Assembly (NCBI GenBank): GCA_006386115.1
Contig: VFIW01000014.1
Span: 322,322-386,321, forward strand
From: Globisporangium splendens
Taxonomy: Eukaryota > Oomycota > Peronosporomycetes > Pythiales > Pythiaceae
Length of the DNA: 64,000 nt
Direction: 5' to 3'
In this document: piece after piece, positions 55,487 to 64,000 of the stretch
Layout of the letters: each line of letters opens with the position of its first letter
Position numbering within the stretch: position 1 is the first letter of the stretch
The notes under the pieces: generated by a model
Seen by the model: the letters and a program-made list of their open reading frames with translations, nothing else
Database searches by the model: none
Told to the model about the DNA's origin: nothing
Made by a program: the position numbers and the translations under genes

Positions 55487-56199
55487 GTCGTCTTGTGCGT
55501 CTATGGAGATCGTCTAAATGATGTGCGCGCGGCCACGCGGATTCGGTTCTGAGGGTCCGCGTTCACGAGCAATGCGGGCGGATGTTTGCGCGAATGGGAG
55601 CATTGAATGTGTGTTCTAACCAGACCGAGCGTGACGGCGAGAGGGTCACCAGGTTTCCGCAGAAGGTATTTGCAACCGTTTTGATGTTCCCAAAACAAGG
55701 TGACACGACAACTATTTTGTGATATCATGGAATGGAGAATGCAACGTGTTTTGGTAGAAACCATGGAAAAGGATAGGTGGGAAAACTCGGATTTTGGTAT
55801 GGATGCAAAAAAGAAAACCTGTATTCGTGAGAAGGAAGAGAAATCGAACCGCCTTTCGTGCTTTCACATTGAAGATGGACCTCTCTCTGTATCGTCAGAA
55901 CAGTGAAATGATGAGGAATTCGCATTCAGGCCGGGTTTCTGTTTAACAAACTCAGCAAACCCACATTTTTTAACCCGTCAACCCAAACGGGTTTGAATGT
56001 TCAAACCCACCCAGGTGCTCGGAAGAACATCAACCCATCCCAGTTCAGACCTGACCCAACTTTGGTACCATAGAGAACAAATTAAAAACCTCATTTGTCG
56101 TGTAGTCTGTCTGAGGTTTTTAGAAATCCGCTCCTCCCATGCTTTTGTCTCTCAGCGTGAATAAATAGGGAAAAAAAAGTCTGCCTCTAGACAGTGAAA
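55487..56199. other. Intergenic region with nested GGGTTT/AAACCC inverted repeats
   Basis: This 713-base gap contains the xanthine dehydrogenase promoter and the 5' flank of the next gene. No gene was seen. Between about 55930 and 56070 the sequence is dominated by AACCC and GGGTT words (listed separately). Confidence 0.5.
55930..56070. repeat. AACCC-rich tract with nested inverted repeats
   Basis: Inverted repeats include GGGTTTGAA-TG-TTCAAACCC (55989-56008, perfect 9-bp arms), AACCCGT/ACGGGTT (55972-55978 with 55987-55993), and GGGTTT/AAACCC spanning about 55933-55962. Further AACCC words continue to about 56060. The unit is like, but not identical to, the TTTAGGG telomere repeat. Confidence 0.7.
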
Positions 56200-58214
56200 A
56201 TGGCGCGCCGACAGGAGGAAGAAGACGACTACATGCGCGACATCGAGCGCAGCTCCGAGGGCGACGCAGGCGTACGTAGACCACACACATGACAGTATAT
56301 GAAGCACTGCATGCGTGTGATGCCTTTTTTTCGGGAAAACACGCGGGTGTGACTGACAAACGGCGCGTTCTTCTCCTTTGTTCTGTGGGCGGCATGCGTT
56401 TGTTTTTGTTTTATTTCTACTATGTAGGAATTCGTCGCGGGCGGTGGAATCGATTTTACCGACTTTGAGATTCCAGACCACGAAGTGACATACCGCCGCG
56501 CAGAGTTCGGCACGGCGTTCACGACGACCTCTCGCTTTGATGCCCTGGTACGGTTAAAAGTGTATATGTGGCTGTTCGGCTGACTACATACTGCAACCCA
56601 ATCACAGGGGCAGAACGGACTAACGACCCATCTTTTCTGATTCTGGGCGACACTACATGGGGGATAATTGCGGGCTTTATAGACGGACGATGCGGTTGAA
56701 TACTCAACGACGAAATCGTCGACGATCGTGTTTACGAGCCGTCTCGCCACGGAACAGTCGACGCTGGAGACGACGCAAAGTGTTAGTCTTCGATCAGAAG
56801 TCACTGCTACGCACCGTTCCACAGATGCTGAAGCAATTGTGGATGGGGAAGTGCCGGATGTGTGCGACGTCGGGTACCTTCAAGTGAATCCTTCTTTTGA
56901 GTCCCAAGAGAAGCCGCAGAAGATCATGGAGACACTCCTCGCTGCCTTGAGCAAGCATAACGTGGAGAGCACACGTCGCCCCGGATGGACTGTAAGTGTG
57001 TGACCGTTGATGATGGCAGCGATATGAAAGATCCCATCGCCTTTGCGCAGACCTTCCATTGTTAGGATGGGGACGCGAAGGTGCTTTGGTGGGATTTTTT
57101 TCTTGCGGGTCATCTTGGCCATCGCGAGCACATGCCTATGACGAGCAACACTGACTGACGTGCCTAATGGATGACTTTCCGTCATGCGGAGGAAACTCTA
57201 GATTGATGCCTTTGCACTTGTAGCTGCTGAGGAAGTGTCGTTCAACGTCCGCCTGCACAAGCGTCCGGACAAGGTCACGATCCGCATCGACTTCAACATC
57301 ACCTCTGTACGTCGACATTTGGTGAATGCTTGTTGCACCTTGTGTCTATTGATCGTGAACACTTAGGACTAACGAGAGCTGCTGTTTCACTCTGCAGGGT
57401 AATGAGATGTTGTTCCTAGCGACGACTGACAAGATTCTCCATGAATGCAAGAGTATTGACAGCGAGTTGAAGCATTTACCCGATCTCAGGTTTGAGCAGC
57501 TATTCCTCTCGTCATTTGATCCGCATGGTTTGATGCAGCTACCAAGACCGAGACCAAGTGGATTTGCTCTGTTCCAATGGCTACTGCTCTTGCTTTCGGT
57601 TGCTGCACTGCGGTGGTTGATGTCATGGTTATCCCGGTGTATCTCACGTCTTGTTTGTGGTGGACGTGTGGTTGCAGTTTTGATTTCATGTTGGACTGGT
57701 CGTCACCCTATGACGAACTCTTTCCTGGTGCTGTCACTGTGAATGCCGAAGAATTGGAGCTGCTGTTGGAAGAAGTCAAGAGCGAGCACTGCCACCCGTT
57801 TACTCGCTATGAAGCGGCAAAGAGCCTCAAAGATCTCTGCCAGCACCAGCAAAACCGAACTTTTGTTGCTGATAAGCACAAAGAGCAGTTTATCGAGAGC
57901 CTTGGTGCCATGCTCCGAGACGACAACGAGGATATCATCCGTTTTGCGATCTTTGCCATCCAGAGCTTCGCGAATGATCAGATCCTCGTGAACGAGTACG
58001 TTATCTTGAGATGTGTGTGTTTGGCGCAGTCGTTCCACACTGGGCTAACCTTGTTATTTTGTTGCACTGCTTGTCTCTTAGGACGGAGTTTCCTGAGCTC
58101 TCAGATATTCTTCAAGATATCGTGAACCACTCGACGAAGAAGTCTACGAAAACGCTCGCTACGCAGCTCATTGACACGATTGTCAGTCCCGGTGTGAGTA
58201 TCCCGGTCAGTTAG
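56200..58214 (+). CDS. Seven-exon gene of unknown function with armadillo-like C-terminus
   Basis: Exons 56200-56271, 56428-56547, 56683-56991, 57202-57306, 57398-57489, 57678-57995 and 58082-58214 splice in phase to 382 residues, the most intron-rich gene in the window. The N-terminus is acidic (MARRQEEEDDYMRDIERSSE). A middle region reads IDFTDFEIPDHEVTYRRAEF and VSFNVRLHKRPDKVTIRIDF. The last 150 residues are helical and armadillo/HEAT-like: TRYEAAKSLKDLCQHQQNRT, FIESLGAMLRDDNEDIIRFA, IFAIQSFANDQILVN and TEFPELSDILQDIVNHSTKK. All introns obey GT..AG. I do not recognise a named family. A role as an interaction scaffold is the only inference the sequence allows. Confidence 0.7.
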
Positions 58215-59203
58215 TTAGTCAAGGATGCGAGTTGGAGAGGCATTGGAGAGGAGAGAAGGAGAGGAGAGGAAGAGAGGCAGCAGAAGAAGAATGCGTACGG
58301 TATGTCTCAATAACCCAACAAATCCAAACTATTGTTATTTTTTTACATTCGAGAGAGGTCTACGGCTTGCGCACGTCTTGCATTGTCAAGTGACGGGTTG
58401 AAGAACGAATGGATGGTTGCTTGCTCCGAGCAGTTTCGTGGCTTTTCGAGATTACGGAATTCCCTCGCTTGTACGCACCCGTGGACATTTAATAAATGGT
58501 GGCTAACATGTTTCATTTTTATGCAATGGTAAGTTTATATCTTGTCAGATACCTTTAAAAGTATACTTGAATGCATTTGACTCGCCTTATCCGGAGGTAT
58601 TAAGTGAATGGAGTGCGTAATCTCGTTCTGCGACTGTGAGTCGGAAACTCGCCGACGCTCTGGCGTCAGCTCCTGATTTCGCCCAATAGGAGCGCGTGCC
58701 ACGTCGGAATCCCGTGAGAACTCACACGTGACCCACTCTCTGCACCTGTTTTAAAACACCTTCAGAGAGAGAACCCAACTGATGTTTCTATTCTGACTTC
58801 GACATGGGAGCATGCAGCTTCAGTCTTGCGTATTATGTGTAGTAGTGTAACGCACTCGGAACACCAATGGAGACAGAAGGGCGCACACAGAACCAAGCAA
58901 CACGCTTCCTATTCTGCTAATTTGAGAACTGTCGTTTCACTGCACGACCAATTTTTCCCTCCGTCCATGCAGTCGCAAACAATCTTCGGCTGTATCATAC
59001 AAATACGTTTGAAACACTACGGTACGCGCACCGTTGAAGTTTCTGCGCTGACTGAACGTGGAGCGAGGCGAACGAGCGCACGAAGGGATCCCATTCGCGA
59101 TTTGGATCCGCATTTGCATTCGCCTCCGCATTCCGCATTCTCCCTCCGCTCCCACAGCACCTCCCTCAGATACACACACACACACACACACACGCCGCAC
59201 AAG
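58215..59203. other. Intergenic region upstream of FadE-like gene
   Basis: About 990 bases. A purine-rich GAGAGG tract lies at 58235-58295, and a (CA)n run ends just before the FadE-like ATG. The downstream frame stays open back to 58826, but that part lacks coding character and precedes a clear presequence, so I treat it as 5' flank/UTR. Confidence 0.5.
59171..59192. repeat. (CA)n microsatellite in 5' UTR of FadE-like gene
   Basis: About ten CA units end only about 12 bases before the start codon at 59204. Confidence 0.9.
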
Positions 59204-61519
59204 ATGCTCTCACCCGCGCTCTTGAAGAATGCGTCGAAGCAGTCGGCGCGCACGCTTGCGATGGCCAACAGCAGCCTGCTGAGCTCCTCGCAGGTGGCGC
59301 TCCCCGGTGTGCAGACCACGATGCAGACGCGCTCGTTCGTGTACGGCCAGCTGTACAAGGTCGCGAAGAAGATGATGCCGCGCATGTCGAACACGGAGAA
59401 GGCTGCGCTGGAGAGTGGTACCGTCGGATTCGATCGCGATATCTTTTCCGGCTCGCCGCAATTGAAGGCGCTCGACAAGTACTCGGCCAAGCTCTCGGCG
59501 GAAGAGCAAAAGTTTATGGACAACGAAGTGCAGCAGCTGTGTGAGATGCTCGACGACTACACGATCAGCAAGGACCAGGATTTGCCTCTGGAGGTGTGGA
59601 AGTTCATCAAGGAGAAGGGTTTCTTGGGTATGATCATCCCGAAGGAGTATGGTGGTCTCCAGATGAGCGCCCATGGCCACTCGATGGTGATCACCAAGAT
59701 CGCCTCCCGTAGTCCTCCAGCTGCTGTCACGGTGTGTGTCCCGAACTCGTTGGGACCTGCTGAATTGCTCCTTCGTTACGGTACGGAAGAGCAGAAGAAC
59801 TACTACTTGCCAGGCTTGGCGTCGGGCAAGCAGCTGCCTTGCTTCGGTTTGACGGGTCCATCGTCCGGTTCCGACGCTGCCTCCATGCGCGACTCGGGTG
59901 TCGTCGTTGAAGAAAACGGTGTCTTGGGTATCCGCGCGACGTTCAACAAGCGCTACATCACGTTGGCGCCAGTCGCGACCTGTGTCGGTCTCGCGATTGA
60001 TGTGAAGGATCCTCAGGGTCTCTTGAAGGGCTTGGGCCACGAAGGTATCACGGTTGCGCTCTTGGAACGTGATCACCCTGATCTCAAGATGGGGCTCCGT
60101 CACGACACGTTGTCGGTGCCATTCATGAACGGACCAGTGCAGGGCCAAGATGTGTTTATCCCAATGGACAAGATCATCGGTGGCCAGACCCGCGTCGGCT
60201 ACGGCTGGAACATGCTCATGGACTGCCTCGCTGAAGGTCGTTCGATCAGTTTGCCAGCATCTGCTGTCGCTGGCGCCAAGCTCTCTGTCAACGCTGTCGG
60301 CGCGTACGCGCGTGTGCGCAAGCAGTTCAAGGTGCCAATCGCGTCGTTGGAAGGTATCCAGGAGCAACTCGCGATCATGGGTAGCCAAGCGTTTATCATG
60401 CAGAGCGGTCAGCACATGGTCAACGCCATGATTAACCAGCACGAACAGCCTGCCGTGATCAGTGGCGTCTGCAAGCAGCAGATCACGGACCGTGGTCGTG
60501 ACGTCGTCATCCGTGGGATGGACGTGCTCGGTGGTGCTGGTATCTGCAAGGGTCCCAACAACTTCTTGGCCAGCGTGTACACGTCGCTCCCTGTCGCGAT
60601 CACGGTCGAAGGCGCCAACATTTTGACGCGTTCGTTGATCATTTTCGGCCAGGGTTTGACGCGTGCGCACCCACATTTGTACGAATTGATCAAGACGATC
60701 CAACACGGTGACGATATCGCGGGCTTCAAGCGCGAAGTGAACAACTTGGTGAAGCACGGTGTGGTGAACACGACGGGCTCGTTGACCTCGGCTGTGACGC
60801 GCTCGCGCTCGAAGAACGACTTGTTGGAACACTACGAGTCGCAGCTGTCGAAGATCGCCAAGAACTTTGCCATGTCGGCTGACCTTGCGTTGGTGCTTGG
60901 TGGCAAGCTCAAGTTTGCTGAAATGATCTCGGGTCGTTTCGCCGATGTGTTCTCGTCGTTGTACTTGGGTTACTCGGCGCTGTGGTTCTACAAGAACAAC
61001 CGCCACGTCGAGGGCATTGATGCCATCTTCGACTACTCGATGACGCAATTGTGCTACGAAGCGCAACAGGGTCTGGTCGGTATCAGCAAGAACTTCCCAG
61101 TGCCAGGTGTCGGCGGTCTCATGCGCGGTCTGTCGTTCCCATTCGGCTTGCCATACGATGTGCCAACGGACAAGCAGACCCGCAAGGTTGCCGAGTTGCT
61201 CTCGACCGACAACCAAGTGCGCAACATGCTCTCACAGTCGATGTTTGTGTCCAAGAACGAGAACGACCGTGTAGCGCTGCTGAACGCGACGTTGCCAAAA
61301 GCCGTCAAAGCCGACGCGATCCTGACCAAGCTGCGCAAGGAGAAGCGCAACGCCACGGCTGAGGAGAAGAAGCTCATTGACGAAGTGGAAGCTGCCCGTG
61401 AAGTCATCATCCAGGTCGACAGCTTCGCCGGCTTGGGCGCCGAGACCAGCAAGCCAAAGGACTACGTGCGTCCGGGCATGATCGGCAACATCTTGGAGGA
61501 GCGCAAGAACAAGAACTAG
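59204..61519 (+). CDS. FadE-type acyl-CoA dehydrogenase, mitochondrial
   Basis: This 771-residue single exon resembles bacterial FadE, the large acyl-CoA dehydrogenase of fatty-acid beta-oxidation, rather than animal VLCAD. Evidence: LPLEVWKFIKEKGFLGMIIP, LPCFGLTGPSSGSDAASM (where VLCAD-type enzymes have LTEPxxGSD), GGAGICKGPNNFLASVY and VEGANILTRSLIIFGQGLTR, which are FadE hallmarks. The last 200 residues form the FadE-specific C-terminal extension (DUF1974: SADLALVLGGKLKFAEMISG, RFADVFSSLYLGYSALWFYK). The first 45 residues are basic, Ser/Ala-rich and acid-free, a likely mitochondrial presequence, so I start at MLSPALLKNASKQSARTLAM (59204) rather than at the upstream open frame. E. coli FadE has 814 residues. 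Strong G/C-ending codons indicate high expression. The antisense ORF of similar length is a shadow. Confidence 0.9.
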   Translation: MLSPALLKNASKQSARTLAMANSSLLSSSQVALPGVQTTMQTRSFVYGQLYKVAKKMMPRMSNTEKAALESGTVGFDRDIFSGSPQLKALDKYSAKLSAEEQKFMDNEVQQLCEMLDDYTISKDQDLPLEVWKFIKEKGFLGMIIPKEYGGLQMSAHGHSMVITKIASRSPPAAVTVCVPNSLGPAELLLRYGTEEQKNYYLPGLASGKQLPCFGLTGPSSGSDAASMRDSGVVVEENGVLGIRATFNKRYITLAPVATCVGLAIDVKDPQGLLKGLGHEGITVALLERDHPDLKMGLRHDTLSVPFMNGPVQGQDVFIPMDKIIGGQTRVGYGWNMLMDCLAEGRSISLPASAVAGAKLSVNAVGAYARVRKQFKVPIASLEGIQEQLAIMGSQAFIMQSGQHMVNAMINQHEQPAVISGVCKQQITDRGRDVVIRGMDVLGGAGICKGPNNFLASVYTSLPVAITVEGANILTRSLIIFGQGLTRAHPHLYELIKTIQHGDDIAGFKREVNNLVKHGVVNTTGSLTSAVTRSRSKNDLLEHYESQLSKIAKNFAMSADLALVLGGKLKFAEMISGRFADVFSSLYLGYSALWFYKNNRHVEGIDAIFDYSMTQLCYEAQQGLVGISKNFPVPGVGGLMRGLSFPFGLPYDVPTDKQTRKVAELLSTDNQVRNMLSQSMFVSKNENDRVALLNATLPKAVKADAILTKLRKEKRNATAEEKKLIDEVEAAREVIIQVDSFAGLGAETSKPKDYVRPGMIGNILEERKNKN

Positions 61520-62118
61520 AGACATAAGTTGCCTCTAGATTTATATATATTCCGGTCCAAAGAGTATGGGCACTTTTTTCTTTTTCTTCTTTCTCTCTCT
61601 CTTTTCGTGTCGTGCTTTGTCTTGAAATCCCGTGCAGAGATTCGTTTCATTGGCAAACAAGAAGTATGCCTGCGAATTGTGAAGTTAACCTTTTTCTTTC
61701 ACTCAGAACGCTTGTGGCAAGGAGAAAATCAGTTCATAATGAGCCCCAAGCAGATGCACGTTTCCGATCCAAATTGGCCAAAATGAACCAAGTTCAGCTC
61801 CGATGCGCACTGACGGGAAATCAAAAAGCGCAAAGCGCAATCGAATGCCGCAGGTCGACGTTCAATTTCTTTTTATCTTTTTTATATTTGATTCATTCGA
61901 GTCTTCTCCTTTTGCACTCGCCATGCTCTCACATTGAGCAACTGCGTTAATGAGCGAAGAAGATATGCTTCGTCTCCTCCGACCACGACGAGACCAAAGT
62001 CTGGTTAGTTGTCCTTGACAAATTGCTGCACGAAGGACACACACACACACACACAGACGTATATGATCAGCAACCTAATCCCCCTTCACATGTGAGATCG
62101 TAACGAGAGCATGACCCA
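61520..62118. other. Convergent intergenic region
   Basis: These 600 bases separate the 3' ends of the FadE-like and MIC19 genes. A CT-rich run is at 61580-61605 and an (AC)n run at 62037-62055. No gene was recognised. Confidence 0.5.
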
Positions 62119-62885
62119 TCACTGAACGATGCGTACCTCGGTGGTTTGCTGAGAGCAGCGAATGAACGCATCCGCGACTTCCTTGCACTGCAGGATGTCG
62201 CTCTGCTTGTCTCTATAGCACTGCAGGCACGCGTCCCGCTCAGGCGAACACTGCACGTCGTTGAGCGGCGCGCGGTACTTCTTGCGGCTGATCTCGTCCA
62301 CCAGTCGCTGCACGCGCGCGTTTTCCTTTGCCTCGAGCTCCTTTGCGTGCTGCGCTTGCTTTGCGGGGTCCACGGCCGCCGACGCGCTTTCTGCCTGCTT
62401 CTTCTGCTTCGCTTCAAAATCCTTACGGAAATCCGACGCCCCCTGTCATGGCATTAGTGTGTTCACGGAGCAAATAGAAACAATAGCGCTATCAGTCTAC
62501 GACTGTTCAATAGATAATAACATCCATAAAGACAAAGCCACGGCACCTTTAGATACGCATCCTGCACTTGCTTCTTCACGAACGCTTCCTGTCTACAAAC
62601 AACCGCACACAGACACAGACATAATACCAGCACAGCGTAAACCTCCATTCTGAGCACACTGCTTCTATGCTCATTGCGACTACACACACACGAGACGTAC
62701 TCTGGGGTGAGCGTGACCGCGTGTCTCTGTGCGGCGGCAGGCTCGGCCGGGGACTTGTCGTTCAGCTGCGCGACGAGCGCGGGCGTGAGGTTGATGGATG
62801 CCGTGGACTCTCCCTGGCGCTCGCCGTGGTTCTTGAGCTCGGTCTCGACGTCCGAGGTCTCGACGCGCGATTGGTTGCCGCCCAT
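62119..62885 (-). CDS. MIC19: MICOS subunit MIC19 (CHCHD3)-like
   Basis: MIC19 is a peripheral inner-membrane protein of the MICOS complex that shapes mitochondrial cristae. Three exons (62885-62701, 62592-62547, 62442-62119) splice in phase to 184 residues. The N-terminus MGGNQSR is a good N-myristoylation signal, as in animal MIC19. The middle is a Lys/Glu/Ala coiled coil (DFRKDFEAKQKKQAESASAA). The C-terminal CHCH domain reads CSPERDACLQCYRDKQSDIL continuing QCKEVADAFIRCSQ: the spacing C-x9-C, then x10, then C-x9-C matches human CHCHD3/MIC19 almost exactly. The middle exon is only 46 nt. MIC25 is a close relative that cannot be excluded. It is convergent with the FadE-like gene. Confidence 0.85.
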
Positions 62886-63624
62886 TGTCTGCGATCGCTT
62901 CAAGTTCGTCCTAGTTGGTGTCGAAGGCGGCGGCGCGCAATATTCACGTCAGGTTTCCGTCTTGGATGAGAGGGTCTTCTTGCGGCCAACAGCGATAGCA
63001 ATCGAGCCACCCAAAAACCCAATGTGAGTGCAGATACCGGTTTTTACTGTTTGGGATAAATGGAGTGGTAAAAAGCAAAACCGGTGAAGAAGATTGTGCC
63101 AATAGAAAATGCCGGTTATCGCGTTTAGTCGTCCTTTTTCTATTGGCAGTAGTGCTATTTTTCTCACAGCAAATCATCACTTCCAAAACTTGATTATACT
63201 CGATTCGTTCAAGAAGCACCGATACAAAATACAAATGAATGAATGAAACACGCTTTAGTGTGGCTGTCCACTGCACAAAATGGAGCAAAATCGAGGCTGT
63301 CGATGATGAGCCACAATCCAACGACACTCCCTCTCGTCACCGTCATTCCCCCGACATACAAAAACCAAGTCTAAATTCGTGAATCCATCCATTTTTTTGC
63401 TTAAACCCCACGCATCCATACAAAAGGCTACACCATCGTGCAAACTTGCCATTTGGGGAAATTCTGTCGAGCGAACAATAGAAGACCGGAACAGTAATCC
63501 CAAAGTTGGCCCCTAGGAAAGCAGTTCCATTGCTGCTTTGCTGTTTCAAGCGATCTTTGGGAACGTGCGGATGCAATGCGGTACCGGATACAGCTGGTGA
63601 TCGCTTGAGCCTCCGCGGTGGTGC
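62886..63624. other. Intergenic region upstream of MIC19
   Basis: About 740 A/T-rich bases. The left part must hold the MIC19 promoter. Overlapping minus-strand ORFs at 63255-63896 lack host codon bias and conserved motifs. Confidence 0.4.
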
Positions 63625-64000
63625 ATGGAGCTAAAGCATTCACCAACCATTGCAAAGATACATCTTGCTCACTCTCGCGGTTGGCAGAATAGGTACCGCT
63701 GTGGAACAGCTGACACAAAAATCTTGCACTTTGAACCCATTATCAACAATGCCCTGCTCGAACTGATTGTACCCAATCCGGAATTCAAGCTTCGAAGACC
63801 TGCAGTATCCCATAAACCTGTGTTTCCGCATTTGACAACCATGACGAGGGAGACACACGCTTTGGTTGACCTGCTTCTGTCCATCCACCCAGCCACAGCC
63901 CCCTATGGCTCCTCACCACGTCAGCACCAATGCAGCTGGCGGTGGGCTCTGGACAAGGCAGGGGAGGTCTTTCAAAAAGGGGGTGGAGGGATAGCCACGT
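63625..64000 (+). CDS. Partial ORF running off the right edge
   Basis: An ATG at 63625 opens a frame that stays open for 125 codons to the end of the window. The protein starts MELKHSPTIAKIHLAHSRGW and continues with a helical stretch (EPIINNALLELIVPNPEFKL), RRPAVSHKPVFPHLTTM and HALVDLLLSIHP, ending in Gly-rich sequence. I do not recognise it. Its codon use is less G/C-biased than the host genes, so it could be a lowly expressed gene, a mobile-element fragment or a chance frame. The C-terminus lies outside the window. Confidence 0.35.
   Translation, partial: MELKHSPTIAKIHLAHSRGWQNRYRCGTADTKILHFEPIINNALLELIVPNPEFKLRRPAVSHKPVFPHLTTMTRETHALVDLLLSIHPATAPYGSSPRQHQCSWRWALDKAGEVFQKGGGGIAT

Noticed and set aside
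58826..59203. An upstream start for the FadE-like gene giving an 897-residue protein
   Set aside because: The extra 126 residues include a CA-repeat translation and lack coding bias; the ATG at 59204 begins a credible mitochondrial presequence.
59210..61216. A 668-codon minus-strand ORF opposite the FadE-like gene
   Set aside because: Same antisense effect; composition is His/Arg/Val/Leu-rich with no domain.
63255..63896. Overlapping minus-strand ORFs near the right edge
   Set aside because: They change frame repeatedly, and the opposite strand has one longer continuous frame; no motif on either minus-strand reading.

Overview
The window is nuclear DNA of a eukaryote, most likely an oomycete (stramenopile). 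I infer this from dense genes with few, short introns (mostly about 57-110 nt, GTRNGT donors), strongly G/C-ending codons in real exons, short A/T-richer intergenic gaps, and the gene mix: mitochondrial HslU, a FadE-type acyl-CoA dehydrogenase with a presequence, a BET protein and a LINE with RNase H. No database search was possible, so species and family names rest on motif recognition. No rRNA, tRNA or CRISPR array was seen.

Layout, left to right. 0-8 kb: linker histone H1 (+), a damaged CEP131-like centriolar gene (-), the Golgi protein SYS1 (+), a large F-box/pseudokinase (-) and a prenylated ubiquitin-fold protein like UBL3 (+). 8-20 kb: LTN1/listerin (-), mitochondrial HslU (+), LAS1 (-) and a PX-domain protein (-). 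21-26 kb: an MO25/CAB39-like scaffold (-), then a gene-poor stretch holding a broken gene of unknown function (+). 26-31 kb: the ZNF622/Rei1 60S factor (-), D-2-hydroxyglutarate dehydrogenase (+) and a DUF1336/EDR2-type protein (-). 31-37.4 kb: a 3'-truncated CCDC146 (+) colliding with a truncated coiled-coil gene (-), followed by a degenerate LINE (+). 37.8-50.7 kb: a BET bromodomain protein (-), a 1.7 kb unexplained stretch, isovaleryl-CoA dehydrogenase (-), a ketopantoate-reductase-like tail-anchored protein (+), a small basic protein (-), a four-helix membrane protein (+) and a peroxisomal enoyl-CoA reductase with a C-terminal SKL (-). 51-64 kb: xanthine dehydrogenase (-), an unrecognised seven-exon gene (+), FadE-like acyl-CoA dehydrogenase (+), the MICOS subunit MIC19 (-) and a partial ORF running off the right edge (+).

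Most genes are unrelated housekeeping genes in divergent or convergent pairs; I see no functional cluster beyond a loose mitochondrial/peroxisomal catabolism theme. The pattern that stands out is the distribution of damage. Long housekeeping ORFs (LTN1 1902 aa, xanthine dehydrogenase 1441 aa, BET 1074 aa, FadE 771 aa, HslU 527 aa) are intact. The two genes recognisable as cilium/centriole genes (CEP131 and CCDC146), the coiled-coil gene abutting CCDC146, and the unknown gene at 24-26 kb carry stops, frameshifts or truncations. This could mean decay of flagellar genes in a lineage that has lost or reduced zoospores, or local sequence/assembly error; the checks are given under findings.
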